The notes below the pieces were generated by a model. The model had not been told where the DNA came from, made no database searches, and was given only the letters and a program-made list of their open reading frames with translations. Source: Rotaria macrura (Eukaryota; Rotifera; Eurotatoria; Philodinida; Philodinidae). Taken from it: a stretch of DNA of 64,000 bases. Location: NCBI GenBank assembly GCA_900239685.1, contig OENT01000202.1:1-64000 (forward strand). Direction: 5' to 3'. Positions within the stretch are counted from its first letter, which is position 1. The number at the start of each line of letters is the position of its first letter. The position numbers were made by a program, and so were the translations under genes. Shown piece after piece: positions 1 to 12,716 of the stretch.

Positions 1-3000
1 GTCACAAATCTCAATCAATCACTGTCCGATATTAAAAAACGCCTTATAGAGAAGGTTCGATAATTATTCATTCATACTAGCTGAGAGTATTCATCTTTCA
101 AAGATTTGAAACCATGAAATAGCTACGTTTTTTTAAGCAAGCCATTTAATCCAACTGGTCTAACAAGAAATGTAATTTTATGATTCATTCAATGCACATT
201 TTCTTTCATCTAGTTTTTAAATAAATAATGCTCTGCTTCATGAGAAGAAAGAATGCTAAAATAGATAAATGAGAAACATAGATACTTTGAATATTAGCAA
301 TACACGACAAAAGAAACAAACAAATAAGATTCATCTGTTAATAAATGTATGAAGTGAATATAGTGTACCATGAATATTTGATCAATATTGGAAATACGGT
401 AGAAAAGAGTTTCGATTTACTTGACTCAAAAACGGCCTCACAAGCTCAAATGCATTGAATGTTTAAACACGTTGTAGCTCAACAGTTTGAAAATAAATTA
501 TGTGGGCATTCTCGAAAAGTTGAATTGATAGAATTCAATGTTTCCATCGTACAATGTTATGTTATTTTTATGAACTTCGAAAGAATTGCGTAGTTAATGT
601 TTTATGCATTCGTTTGTATATTTTCGATGATGAATTCCGTATGAAGAAAAGCATTTTTCTTTCATTTATTGTTCCTAGATACAAAACTGATTTAATTTGA
701 CGATTGACTAGAACAACCACTAGATAAGCAGAATTCAGCCTCGATTTTCTTATTTTTCAGAGAGTCACACCACCTGTGTAGGCCCCTATCAACAAAGTTG
801 ACCTATATCCTGCGTTTCTTGCCGTTTTTCTCTACCTCTAGTTCCCATGCTTCAAGTAATGAAACGACGCAGATGTACTATGATTACTAATTAGTGATTT
901 GCATCTGTGTTTATATTGCTGATTGATCAACGGATACGCTGTGTTTAAAACACAAAAGGCTTCATTTAGAGAACAATAACTATCTGCTAGGTTTTTCGAC
1001 AAACGAATCAATCAAATCAAAGACAAGCCATTGATCAACGGTAAACAAGAAAAATATTGCAAGTTGTAACTTATCATTAGTTTACCTAACTACATTGCTC
1101 CATAGAGAAGGATATATGTGAGCAATCAGGAGCGATGTGAATTGTTTGCAACTCATAAAATATTGAGAAGAGTACCCAAATAATCTTTAAAATGCAAGGC
1201 AAAGCGATTATAGCAATTTTCATTATAATACGAGACTGTGCAATCATTTCTGCTTACTTGATTTTAGATGAAAGGTGTTATGGTGATCAAGGTTGAGTGG
1301 ATTTCTCACATAATTATCAAACTACACTTATTATTACCGCGTGCATTATGTAAAGAACTACCCTATTTATTTTTACGCGATGCTCCTCACGTTATTGTTC
1401 TCATATATTTTTCCTTTCTTCAAATCCGCTACGACATAGTTGCATATATAAGTCATTTACATTATGTGTGGACGATATGACTCGTCGGTAGGAAGGATTA
1501 GAATGAAGTAAATCTGCATCTACCCTTTTATCTGAACTGTTCTAAAGTGTAACACTAACAGGTATGAAATATACTCAACCGTCGATTACATGATCATTAA
1601 TTTTATTTTCTCTACCATCAGAAGAGATGACGGTCTAGTGGCAAACCGTTTATGCTTCTCTTTTCAATTGTAAACAGTTTCTTATAGTTCATTTCCTTAA
1701 CTGTGTTTTAATATGTTCATGATTCTAGTAGAAAGTGAAATAATCCAACCCATAATTTCACGAACCCATGCCTAGTGATATAATAATGGAGGAGAGTCAA
1801 CGAATGGTTGAAACGACGACTAGATGATGTCTTTCCATAACCATGTTCGACCATCTTTAACAAATAGTACAAGTTTTCATTTTATCTGAGTATGGAGAAA
1901 ATATTACTCAATTGCAAGTCTAAGCTAAGTACTTCGAACAGTCCAAGGCTTTTTAATAGCTCATATACAAGTAAATATGCATCAATGAATCATCCGAATA
2001 CCTTCGCATTTATATCGTTTCGAAAATAAAGTGAGGCATGTAGTTACAAAACGTTAGTCGGAAAGTCTATAATCTCACTGAAGAGAAATAAATTTGAGAA
2101 AGTTGATTGACTCAAGAAGAGCAACATACCTTACGCTTACTTACGCTAGTAAAACTGTAGTCTTCACGTTTAAATAAACAGACATATTCTGTTAACTTAT
2201 ATTCTTAATCAGTTAAACTAGAAAGGAATCGAAATGAATCGAATCTCGTTTTTCACAATTAAGTTAGAAAGAAAAAGAAACCTCCTGTACCCGATATTTA
2301 AATGGTCGCACTGATCACAATCTTGAGAATTGGTCAGCATTATAGTATCGGCTAATTCTCGGAACTGGAAGTGGCTCTATGATCGACAATGTTAAGCCTA
2401 ATGATATACTTTCTTTTCCACCATTGATGTCCTTATACGTGCAAATATTCTTTATACTATGATTGTTCTCAGGCCTTCGTTACTTTCCTACTTTTTTCTT
2501 TCTATGACTCTCCTATAATTATTATTATTAACTTCGGACTTTTACTATTTTTAGAAAGCTTCACTAAAACTATGTTCTCATCGTTGCACCTACTACCTAC
2601 TCTTCTGAAGCAAGAATTTGTAGACTTTAGGAAAGTGTTATGCGGGAGGACTTTTTATTTTTAAAGTACAGTATTAAATGTAATTTCATCGACGCTACAT
2701 ATTTAACAGGAAAAATCGTTTTCAGTCAGATCTGAGTACCTCTTTGTTTTCGAATCAGTCTCGAAAAATTCCCAAGCCACTATTATTTTATATGGATTTA
2801 TGTTAAGATAGTATAGTTCAGGAAAAATGAAATTCACTCTATTCTATTTTAAATCTATGAGAAGGCAAAAGCAGCATCGGATTTTGTTTGTCGCTAGTCT
2901 GTGACGCCTGTTGTCAAAAAACGATGTAGAATTCAACGTACTCCTAGAAAGTTGCCGTGACTATTAGTTGCAGAATTGTCTTCCATAATGAGATTTACAC

Positions 3001-4409
3001 TTTATGACAATCAATTGAGATGCAATTGAAAAAATGCATATATTGGTTTTCGTGTTGATGGACTCTGCTAACCGATATCATGATATTTGCGCCTAATAGA
3101 ACTCCACTTGTATTCAAGAAATATATTACAAATGATGTTACAGTCATTTCTTGGCTTAAACTCTACTCAAATTGCATTATTCATCATGTTGTGCGTAGTT
3201 GTGTGTTAGAAAAAGAGCAATGAAGATAGAAATGATTAGTGTCTGGACAGTATATGAAACCATTTAAAATATCGTTGGGTGATACAAAAAAAGGATGTTA
3301 GGGTCCGATGTATTTTAAGCTGCTATCACGCGTCGTACAGTATAGAATAGAAGATGTTAAGAAAACAGAATCCGTGGAGTGTATTTATAGAGCATTTCTA
3401 TAAAAAGAGCAGGATTCTAGATAAGCATAAGATTATTTCTAGGATTTCCCATTTAAGATTGACTTTTATCGTAGGATTTCAATATAATATATAAAAGGCT
3501 TCAATTATTAATCTTATGAATGATCTGAGAGTAATTTCTCTTCTCGAGCAGTGATTTTTACTTCGTCAAATGTATCCTACTACTCCTTACGTTCGTTTCA
3601 TTATTGTTATTACTCGTGAATATCTTCATAATATTTTTGTTGTAAGTCTTACGAATACTTATTCTTTCATAAATATTGCTGTTCTGCCTGTGATTTTATA
3701 AGTTTCTCAATGCTATTATACTTCTACTTGGCTATTGCTTCAAAGAACTCTTCGTTCGGATTGTTTTAGACTAAAGAATTATTATGAGAAAAGATCAGAG
3801 AATGAGCCTCAGTAATTCGATTCCACGTAGAAAGAAGTAATTAATTTAACGAAACTGAGTGATTTCTCGTATCTCATCATACTCTTTTAATCGGCCTCGT
3901 TCAATACTATCAAGAAACAGACTTCTTGTGTCATTCATTCTTATTCCCATCGATTTTCGGAAAACAAAAGGTAAATGGATTGCTCACCGTCGTACTGAAT
4001 GTTGGTAATATTCTGCACTTATAAAAAGAGCACAACGGAGAAAAGACATAGATTTTTCTTACGACGATCACCACTAGAACCTTCGACTTTATCTAGCGAA
4101 CTACACCATGCGAAACAGTATAAATTACACTCGTTTACACACGAATTCGCAGAGTTTTATTTATCCATTATTTGATATTTACAATTAGCGACGCATTTTC
4201 ACTTGTCCACACAACTCTTTTGATATTTCTGAAGATCGCTTCTTGTTTATCTTGAATGAATATTATTCAAAACAGGTCTCGATAGAGATTTGACTAGACT
4301 TGTAATTAGGTTAATTTCGTATGAAATTTTTCAGAAGAAACTGCACTACAAATACATATTTGTCATCTTATCAATCCAGTTGAAAACTTCGGCATCATCG
4401 TCTCGAGCA
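1..4409. other. gene-poor AT-rich stretch
   Basis: I see no convincing exon, RNA gene or long repeat here. The open frames are short and lack family motifs. The last part presumably holds the 5' untranslated region and any upstream exon of the channel-like gene that follows. Confidence 0.5.
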
Positions 4410-6167
4410 ATGCTCTCACCGAAATCGATTTCACATGAACTTTCTGTTAATAAGCATCGAACTATTGTTGGTATTCGGCTTATGTTTCAACGTATTGGTG
4501 AGTTTTCATCTAAGAATTCTTACAAATGAGAATAATCAATAAGGTTAAATAGTTTTTCTAAAGAAAAGACGTTCGCTTATATATTAAAATGTGATCACTC
4601 TGTGATCCAGTAATATTGACATGAATTTCGATGAAGTTCAATTTTTCTTTTCATCCGAAGTAAACGAATTTCGACTCATCGAATGGTATGACTTGTGTAT
4701 GAGAGATTGGGTATCAACTGTCTCAAATTCGATTCAAAGGCACCTTGCAATAATAAATCATCAATCGGAGCTAGATTAGTATGATTTTATTCAGTTTTAA
4801 AACGACAATCTATGACGGACAGAGAAAAGTTTTCGTTAATTAATGTCTTTTTCTTTTCCTTATCAGGTGAAATCGATACATTAAATGAAAAATATCAAGC
4901 GCAAGTATCCATTGAAGCCCGTTGGCTAGTTCCAATAACCACTTTATTGCCAGTTCTTTCAACTTCTGACGAAGAAACTCTGAATCATGGAAAGTCAGTG
5001 ACTCTTTTTAAATATACCGATAATCACTGGCATCCTCAACTGTTCATCGAAAATGCACTTGGAGATTTGAAAGAACAAATAAGACACAGTGCAAAGAAAG
5101 CATTGAATGAACAAGTTTGTATCTGTGAGCATCGTGATATCAAAGGAACTTTCTGGGAAAAACTTGAACTGCACCATTTCCCATCTGATATCCAAGAACT
5201 TGCTATATCTATTGGATCCATGCTCTATAATGATAGAGTAGTGTTGATTCCCGACCCGTACTACGATAGTGGAGTCAATCGGGAAGCATTTGTTGATCAA
5301 CAAGAATGGTCATTGTACGAACATNTGTTCTAGCACGTAGATCAAATTATTTCTATTGGAATGGTTACTGCTTGGTTTTACTTATAACTCTTTGTGGCTT
5401 CTGCGTCTTTTCAATGCCACCTTTGTATGGTTTCTTAAATCTAGGGTCATGTCTTTTTGTAACGATTGAAATTGTATTTTTCTCGTCGTTTAGTCTGCCG
5501 CAAAATCGCCTTCAAACAGGAGCTACTCTGCTTTTAACATCAGTTAGTTTTCGTTGGGTAGTCAATCGCTCTCTTGTAAGTAGACGACGTGTTTCGAAAG
5601 CACAATGAATCGTAGTTCATGTGTTCCTTTTGAAATTATTTGAAAACAGAAATATTTTGAGCCTTTCTTCATTTGAGTAAAACCAAAGACATAGATAATA
5701 TGCGTGCTTTTCCTAGTTTGAATGAAAATAGATTGATAATGTTCATATTCTAGCCGACAATATCCTATTTGACCACACTGGATAAATATGCGATCACGTC
5801 AATTGTTATACTTGTTTTCATGTGCATCTGGCATGCAATTATTGGTGCTACTATCTATATCGAAGGTCGGTTGGCATCGACACCGGCAGGCGATCAAAAG
5901 GCTTGGATAGATCGCTGTGTTTTCTTCGCTCTTTTCACTTTGTATATTGCAATGCATGTGGTTGGTCTCATTTGGCTATATCTAGTGCCTTTTGGTCGTC
6001 ATCGTGAATCGAAACAAAAAGACATCAGGTATAGAGATAACGTGATGAAAAAGTTATCAGGAGATCAATCAAGTAAACAGGCATATGTACTCGACTCGTG
6101 GGTTAAAAGCGATGGGAGGGAGACGAAATTGATGTCGACGCTAGTCCTTGAAGACGTTCGATTATAG
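4410..6167 (+). CDS. pentameric ligand-gated ion channel-like protein lacking the Cys-loop cysteines
   Basis: Proposed exons are 4410-4497, 4867-5324, 5326-5424, 5494-5575 and 5754-6167. The extracellular part starts around GEIDTLNEKY and carries FPSDIQEL, which matches the FPxDxQ core of the Cys-loop. Four hydrophobic segments follow: M1 after ARRSNYFYWN, M2 with NRLQTGATLLLTS, M3 starting KYAITSIV and M4 starting DRCVFFAL. This is the topology of pentameric ligand-gated channels of the plasma membrane. The two cysteines that flank the Cys-loop in animal receptors are replaced by Glu and Leu. The 69-nt intron 5425-5493 is a multiple of three without a stop, so it looks coding until spliced; removing it joins MPP directly to LPQNRL. 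The ATG at 4410 is the likeliest start, but an upstream exon is possible. The segment between the ligand-binding part and M1 is missing at the undetermined base 5325, where the frame also shifts. Ligand and ion selectivity are unknown. Confidence 0.78.
5325..5325. other. undetermined base, probable collapsed gap
   Basis: This is the only N in the window. The frame before it (ending SLYEH) and the frame after it (VLARRSNYFYW) differ. The linker that normally separates the ligand-binding domain from M1 is absent, so the single N probably stands for missing bases. Confidence 0.7.
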
Positions 6168-8225
6168 ATACGTTTCATACTTTGAACTGAATTACGATTA
6201 TATTTGACTTCGGCTCAAAAAGAACTACTTCACAACTTGCTTATGTAAAAAGAAGCTTGTCCTATTGCATACTTTTACCATGATGACATTTTACTCCTTA
6301 ATAAAGCTTTTATTTATTTTTATTGTGCTTTTAGCTACACATTTATGCATATATTCATAGTGATTTATGCTTCGATTTGATAAATCAAGTTTGATATATC
6401 TTTTTCGTCCGATCTGTGTTTATTAATTCTGTTGTTTGAAGGAACTGCTGAAGAAGTCTGAATATTCTGAGAATGGCATCGAATCTGAATCGACTACCAA
6501 GGATCATAATGATGAAATTTAACTTTTTTTTACTATAAAGTATTGAATCAAAATTACTAGCTTATGTGACTGACTGTGAAACAATGGTGTTTTGGTGCTT
6601 TGTTCTTTTCTCGTTTGAAAGGTAGAGTAGCGAAGTTTCTTCGAACTGTACTGGCTAGTATTTCAGTATCACTTTATGAAGCGTTATTATCAATTTGGAA
6701 TGATAGTTTTTTTGAATTCGCTGTAAAATTTTTGAGTGCGAGTACAAAAAATTATTGAAAATCGGTATAAAATACAAATGTGTCAGATAATTGGTTTTAG
6801 AAATTTTTTTAAAGAATTTATCGGTTAGAGTCACTGCATTACATGGTGATTCATATAGGCAAGCCTCAAACGTAGTACTTTTAATCAGTTTTGTAAATTA
6901 TTTATGCTCAGATTATGTTTCTTCTACAGAATCGATGCTACATTGCAATGGTTCATGAAATTATTTTCTCTCTCTCAATTCATTAATGAATTAAGCGACT
7001 TGTGCTTGTTGGCTATAACAAGACTTTTTGCATCATTTTAATTAAGTTTTTCTCAAACTGCTTCTTATCTTTGTTGTATTAGAGGATTTTAATTTCAGCA
7101 ATAATTCTATATTTGTATAAACTTTTGATGTTTTCCATGAGAACACATTACAGGCATGCTAACTTCCGGTTTTCTTCAGATATAGAAATACAGATTAGTG
7201 ACTTTAGAAAATCTCGAGGAAATGCAAGAACCTATGATACGATACTCAACTTGTGACCAAAACAGAATATTATAGTTGAATTTAGAATAAATGGATTAGA
7301 AGTCAGAATTCGATTCATTTCATCAACGAAAGACTTTATTTTGAATCTCTTAATGATTTTCTCGGTGATCGTTTTGGACACGATCAACTTTAAAATTATC
7401 ATGTTCTACTATCTGTATCTTTCTGACAAAGACTGGTCTTAAATAAAATCATCTGTAAATCTCAGACAGTTACTGTAGCATCTTTTGAGCTCTAATGTTA
7501 AATGTAAATGTTAAAATTGAATTGTTGTATGAAAAAAAATCCTAGAAGTTATAAACGTACATAAAAAATTATGTCAGCGAATTGCATAGTGAAATAGATA
7601 ACACCGCGAATTTTCAAATTTTGAAACAAATTCTTGCAAAGCAAACATCTGTCAAAAAAAGACAGAAGAACATCTTTCGATGATCCAAGTATAAGACTGA
7701 CTGCGTTGTATTTGACTATTTATTTTTTCAGTTTTCAAATATGAACTGTACTATTTTTGATCACATGGTAAGAAATTGTTCCTGTCTTTAGAAATTAGAA
7801 TTGCGCCATAGTTCAGACTTAAACTTAAGGTTGTAGTACGTTTTGTTTCTCGAATTCCTTCCCAACTGTCTAAATGTGGAGACATCAGTCAACAGGAAAC
7901 AATGACTTTGACCATCGAGTGAACAAAACAAACATTTGCATCGTGAAGTTAACATCTGCCATGCTTGAGACGTGAGAACGTGAAACAAGATTGTTCGAAC
8001 CATTGAAAATTGCATTTTTAAGAAGCACTATCACAAACATCTACTCGAGTAATGATTCAATCAGAATCTACGATAAAGACCATTTTTTCCGTAAGGCAGA
8101 TGTTCTTTTACGATGAGATGTAATTGGTGCCCGTATACTAAATTAGTCATCATCGTGCGTAGGCATATCATTTTGTCAAAGTTTTCAACATTGGTATCAC
8201 TTCGACAATATTTCGTCGAAAATTA
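6168..8225. other. intergenic, 3' UTR then no gene seen
   Basis: After the 3' end of the channel-like gene I see no supported exon. The open frames at 6576-6758 and 7788-8015 are short and have no recognisable motif. Confidence 0.5.
6300..6305 (+). promoter_or_regulatory. polyadenylation signal of the channel-like gene
   Basis: An AATAAA hexamer lies about 130 nt after the stop codon at 6165-6167, a normal distance for a 3' end signal. Confidence 0.55.
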
Positions 8226-8233
8226 GAAACAAC

Positions 8234-8623
8234 CAAAGGGGAAAAGGCGAGACTCCAGTACTCCAGCGTACTCCCTGTACTCCCAGGTCGTACGATAACT
8301 ATGCTTCAGCAAGTTTTAAATATTTCAAGCCTACTACCAACCTGTGTTACATTATATTAGTAGGAGTACAGCCAGCACAAGTCCATTTCACAATAAAGCT
8401 AAAATACTTCATCGTACTCCAGAATCGGAAGTCAATGAAATAAAACGGAGTATTTTAGCTTTATTGTGAAATGGACTTGTGCTGGCTGTACTCCCACTAA
8501 TATGCCGTAACACAGGTTGGTCGTAGGCTTGAAATATGTAAAACTTGTTGAAACATAGTTATCGTACGGCCTGGGAGTACAGGGAGTACGCTGGAGTACT
8601 GGAGTCTCGCCTTTTCCCCCTTG
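8234..8623. mobile_element. hAT-type inverted-repeat MITE (390 bp)
   Basis: The element is almost entirely two arms of about 180 bp in inverted orientation around a short centre near 8412-8450. Its ends read CAAAGGGGAAAAGGCG and, inverted, CAAGGGGGAAAAGGCG. An identical 8-bp direct repeat, GAAACAAC, lies on each side (8226-8233 and 8624-8631). An 8-bp target duplication with termini starting CA is the signature of the hAT superfamily. No transposase reading frame is present, so it is non-autonomous. The arms remain very similar and the target duplication is perfect, which suggests a fairly recent insertion. Open frames inside it (8432-8751) come from the repeat and are not genes. Confidence 0.87.
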
Positions 8624-8631
8624 GAAACAAC

Positions 8632-10988
8632 CCAATCCATATTACGCAAGCGTTGGTTCCATCGACTGAACATGATTATTCCCTTCCGTACTGCTATTTT
8701 CAGGCATATTTTCTTTATTTCATCGTGTCTCAAATCAATAACATCTTCTAAAATTCTTCAATACTCAATCATAGAAGCATCATGGCATGAAAGAATTTGT
8801 ACCGACCCCCCCCCCCCTCTCCCATTCAAATTTCAATCGCGTCAATGTTGCGAAAATTTCACTGTTTTTTCTTGTTTTATCTATCATTGCAGTCAAATAA
8901 CTAAAAGTAGACTAGTAACTTTTCCATTTGATTTCAATATACAAAACTTCAAGGTCTTGAAGTTTTTTTCACTTATGATCTCGATCAGTAGTAAGAATGT
9001 AAAATAAAATGAATGACAAAGAAAATAAAATCATTTAGTGAATTTAATGATGATTGATCGATTAGAAAGTTTTATGGTGCGTTCTGATTGCATGATGCAT
9101 CAGTCTCTATAGATTAGTGGTCGTTGCGAATGCTTCATCGATGGAATCTAGTTATGAATTACTTTGAATATTTATTTTTAATTTCATACTTTATGGTGGC
9201 CATCACTGAATCAAGAGTATTTCGAGAGATCATTAATGCTTTATCAATTCGAATGAAAGCCAATGGCAAATGATTCCTTGATCATTTAGAAATAATTGAA
9301 TGAACTTTTGTTATTGTTTATTGAGTAAGAAAACAGGCTTTCGTTTTATTGTTGCTGAAGATCTACAGTCACGAGAAGATGTCAACACTCTAAACGATAC
9401 ATCATACGTTCTCAAAAGTATCTCACAATGTAATCGATTATTCAGATAGAACTTACTTTAGAAATACATATTCCGATAATTAATAGACTTGTGTTCTAAA
9501 TAAACTACTGAAATGAATAAAAATTAATTCTAAGATTTTGTGAATATAATATGAAAAACTTATTTTTAGAAATCTTACACTTAAACGTCTGATAGAATTT
9601 TGAAAATGATATAGCATGGAATAAGATATTTTTAATCATGCCATGATATTCTCAGGAATGAAAAGATTCTTGAAAAATTAATGCAACAATTGAGATTAAT
9701 GAGACTACAGTGTTTCTCCGATGTTAAAAAATCATTACCCATCCAAGATTTTGTCAGTTATAAGAGAAAACAAACATCAATCATGATATGCACTAACGCG
9801 TGTAAATAACTGTCAAAATAACAAATAGACTTCGAATGAGGACCAATGTGGGATCATCGCTCTAGCAAACGATTGTTAAGTTATCAATCAACATAATTCA
9901 AATTTGGTTGCTACATGGCAATAATATGTGTTGTATAAGTCAGATACTCATATTCGAAAAATCAGACTCACAAGATCTCATAACAAAAAATAATTTTATA
10001 CAAAATATGATGGTTACATAAATCTTATATGAACTCGAACTAGAAGATTCTTGTAAGATCTTATTGCCGGATGAGTTAATCTGACAGTCATAACAGACCA
10101 TGCTGCAAATCTTTTCCAAGAATGTCATCATACGTTACAGCGTTAGACTTGTGACGCTACGATTTTCATTATAATCTGACAAAGCAGTACATTATCAGGC
10201 GAAGAATCTTCTCAGAACTTAGTATCTGATATTTTCACGTTGTCTAGAATTATTCTTATGTACTGAAACGATTTGGTTTATATTGATAATCCATTTTAAG
10301 TAGGTGAAAAATTAACATCCTATAAAGAAATGAATGAATTATCATGTCATTTGAAACTTGAAAGTAAATAAGAGTACAGAGTTTGTTGAGAAAAAATTGA
10401 AGCAGAAGACCTTTCGTTGTACGGCCTTCTCTATTGTGTATTATCATTCTGTCACACTTCGTAGTTGAAGCTGTTGCTTTAGATATGACGATGATGTTCT
10501 TAATAAACATTGGTTATATGACAAAATATATACTAATGATTGTTTTTCTCTGCTGCAACAAAGCAACTAATGAATTAACAAGAGAAAAAACTGTTTCCAT
10601 TAGACATTTTAATATTTTGTTAATGATTTATACCAGTTGTTAGTAACCAGAAAGCTAACCGACGACGAATTACATAAGATCCAATCGTCTTTGTTTATGT
10701 TGACATTTTAAACATCTGTCTTATCTACGCTGGAGTATAAAAAACAGTCAAAATTTCTATCCGTATTAATAAAAGAGAGTAAAAAAAATAATAAAAGAAG
10801 AAGATTGCTTTTTCTTTAAAAAAAATAATAAACAAAGAAAAATCTTAGAAATTAATACAATATCGATATTAATATTCTCAACGAAACAATATAGAGTTGC
10901 TTTTCCTTTTGACTTTGAAATATGCCGAATAAACTACAGACACACGCACACGTTTATACATAGAGATATTTACAAATAGATAAAATAT
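8632..10988. other. intergenic, no gene seen
   Basis: Apart from the poly-C run I see no supported feature. The open frames at 8621-9007, 9940-10131, 10256-10510 and 10434-10643 lack motifs and splice context. The last few hundred bases are probably the 3' UTR of the minus-strand GPCR. Confidence 0.5.
8806..8817. repeat. poly-C run of 12
   Basis: A run of twelve C, rare in this AT-rich sequence. It may be a replication or assembly weak point. Confidence 0.8.
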
Positions 10989-12716
10989 TCAGTGTAACAT
11001 ATTTTCATCATCTTCTTCCGCCAATACTTGAAATGTTTGTTGTGTACGCTTTGTATTATTTGGTATAGGAAAAATAACTTCTTCATTACTGCCAATAGTA
11101 ACAAGATCTCGACTTTCGCTATCGTTGATATTGGTTTGATCTTTGCTATTATTAATTATATTATTATGATTATTCATTAATGCAATCATTTGATTTGAAT
11201 CAACGATACTACGTGTTAAACTTAATTTTTTATTCATATGACGAGAAGCATAATGAGAACTTTTAGTTTGAGAATGTTGCACTTGATTATTATGAAGACT
11301 ACTTTGTCGACGGCGATTTTTATATATACTTGAATAGAGATATGATGTTATACTTGTTTTACGCGATGATATTGATGTAGGATCTATTGAACGATGAATT
11401 TGAAAAAGACGTCGACATGAACGACGAAATTTCGTCGATAATATATTATAGATAATCTATTTGTTCAAGAGAAAAAGTGGAAAATATTTGGCATGAAACA
11501 AGATACTCTCTAGATCGTTTTATTTTTTCTTACTGGATTCGCTGTAAAATTAAGAAAGAAAAGTAATTTTGATAATTTCCATAGCCATATCCATGCTACA
11601 TATGACATCATTTCTTCATTTCGTACACGTACATACATGTCAATCAATTGAATAAGACGTACAGGAAATTGGGAAGCAAAAAATGCCACAGTTACAACAC
11701 ATATAATAACCGTATTGAGACGTTTTTGTTCAAAACGTTTATAGGCAAGAAATGAATGGGATTGCTGATTATCATTATTTGATGAAAGACCACCATTTGA
11801 GCTATTTGCTTCATCATCATAGGATTGTTGCTTTTGTTGTTGTCGAGTTTTTGCTATAGCCGTTAAACGTATAGCACGATGACGAGCAAGTTCAACTATA
11901 ATTCGTGCATATATGAATGTCAAAACGAAAAATGGGATAAAAATAAGTAGAACAATAAACCATGTTATACTAGCACGTGCAGTACTTGAATTAGCATTTA
12001 AATGACAAATAGTTAGAAGATTTGTCGTATCATTTAATGAGTCACTTGGATTAAATGAGGAATCATATACAGCAAATATTAAAAATGGCAGAGAAAAAAT
12101 AAGACCAATGGCCCATATTAAAAAAATAGTAACTAATGTTAATGTTTCATTGAATATATCATGAACCTAAATTACGATCATGAATACAATACACATGATG
12201 TAAGCAAAAGAAAACATTAATATACTCTAAATGGTTCACATATTGCAATAAAACGTTCAAAGCTAATCGCTGTTATTGTCAATGAAGAGACACTTGTAGC
12301 ACAACTTTCAATATATTGATTACTCAAACCTTAATCATTGGATGAAAGAAAAAAGAACAAAGCAAAAAATAGATGTTTTCAATTATGACAATAAGAATCA
12401 TTTGAAATAACTTACAAAAGAATTTACCCAAGTACCATTGATCTTTGGCCCAAATGTCATGAATGGCAGTTGGAATGCAAAATATAAGTACAAATACATC
12501 AGCTGCACTCAAATTTGCAAAAAAATAATTTGTAAAATGTTTTAAATCATTATTTTTTAATATAACAAATAGGACAATAAAATTGCCAACAAGACCCGAG
12601 ATTAGTACAAGTACATAAACCACAGTAAAAAAGATGAGTGAACCTAGACTTTCATCTTGACCATAGGCCGAGTTATACTCGTTCGAATATATTAATGTTG
12701 AATTATCATCAGCCAT
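10989..12716 (-). CDS. class A (rhodopsin-like) neuropeptide-type GPCR, one frame break
   Basis: Proposed exons (minus) are 12416-12716, 12226-12329, 11534-12167 and 10989-11456, with introns of 86, 58 and 77 bp, giving about 501 residues. The start ATG at 12716 is followed by an NST glycosylation site. TM1 has GLVGNFIVL, TM2 LSAADVFVL, and TM3 ends in ERFIAICEPF in place of DRY. Loop 2 keeps a cysteine (LLTICHLN). TM6 follows a Gln/Asn/Ser-rich third loop, and TM7 is FTANPIIY, formed across the 11457-11533 intron, then a basic helix 8 (STKFRRSCRR). The tail is long and hydrophilic. The pattern resembles receptors of the orexin, TRH and pyrokinin type; the ligand cannot be assigned. An A8 run at 12120-12127 (T8 in the coding strand) holds one base too many and breaks the frame before TM4. 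With 7 bases the spacing from ERF Arg to the TM4 Trp is the usual 26 residues. Confidence 0.82.

Noticed and set aside
4290..4409. Upstream extension of the channel-like first exon
   Set aside because: The frame stays open but two possible acceptors (CAG at about 4332 and 4379) make its coding status unclear, so the ATG at 4410 was used.
8432..8751. Overlapping open frames on both strands
   Set aside because: They are produced by the arms of the hAT MITE and have no coding evidence.
12128..12225. Alternative GPCR splice acceptor at CATTAG that restores the frame without an indel
   Set aside because: It would leave only 15 residues between the TM3 Arg and the TM4 Trp, against the usual 26, removing intracellular loop 2.
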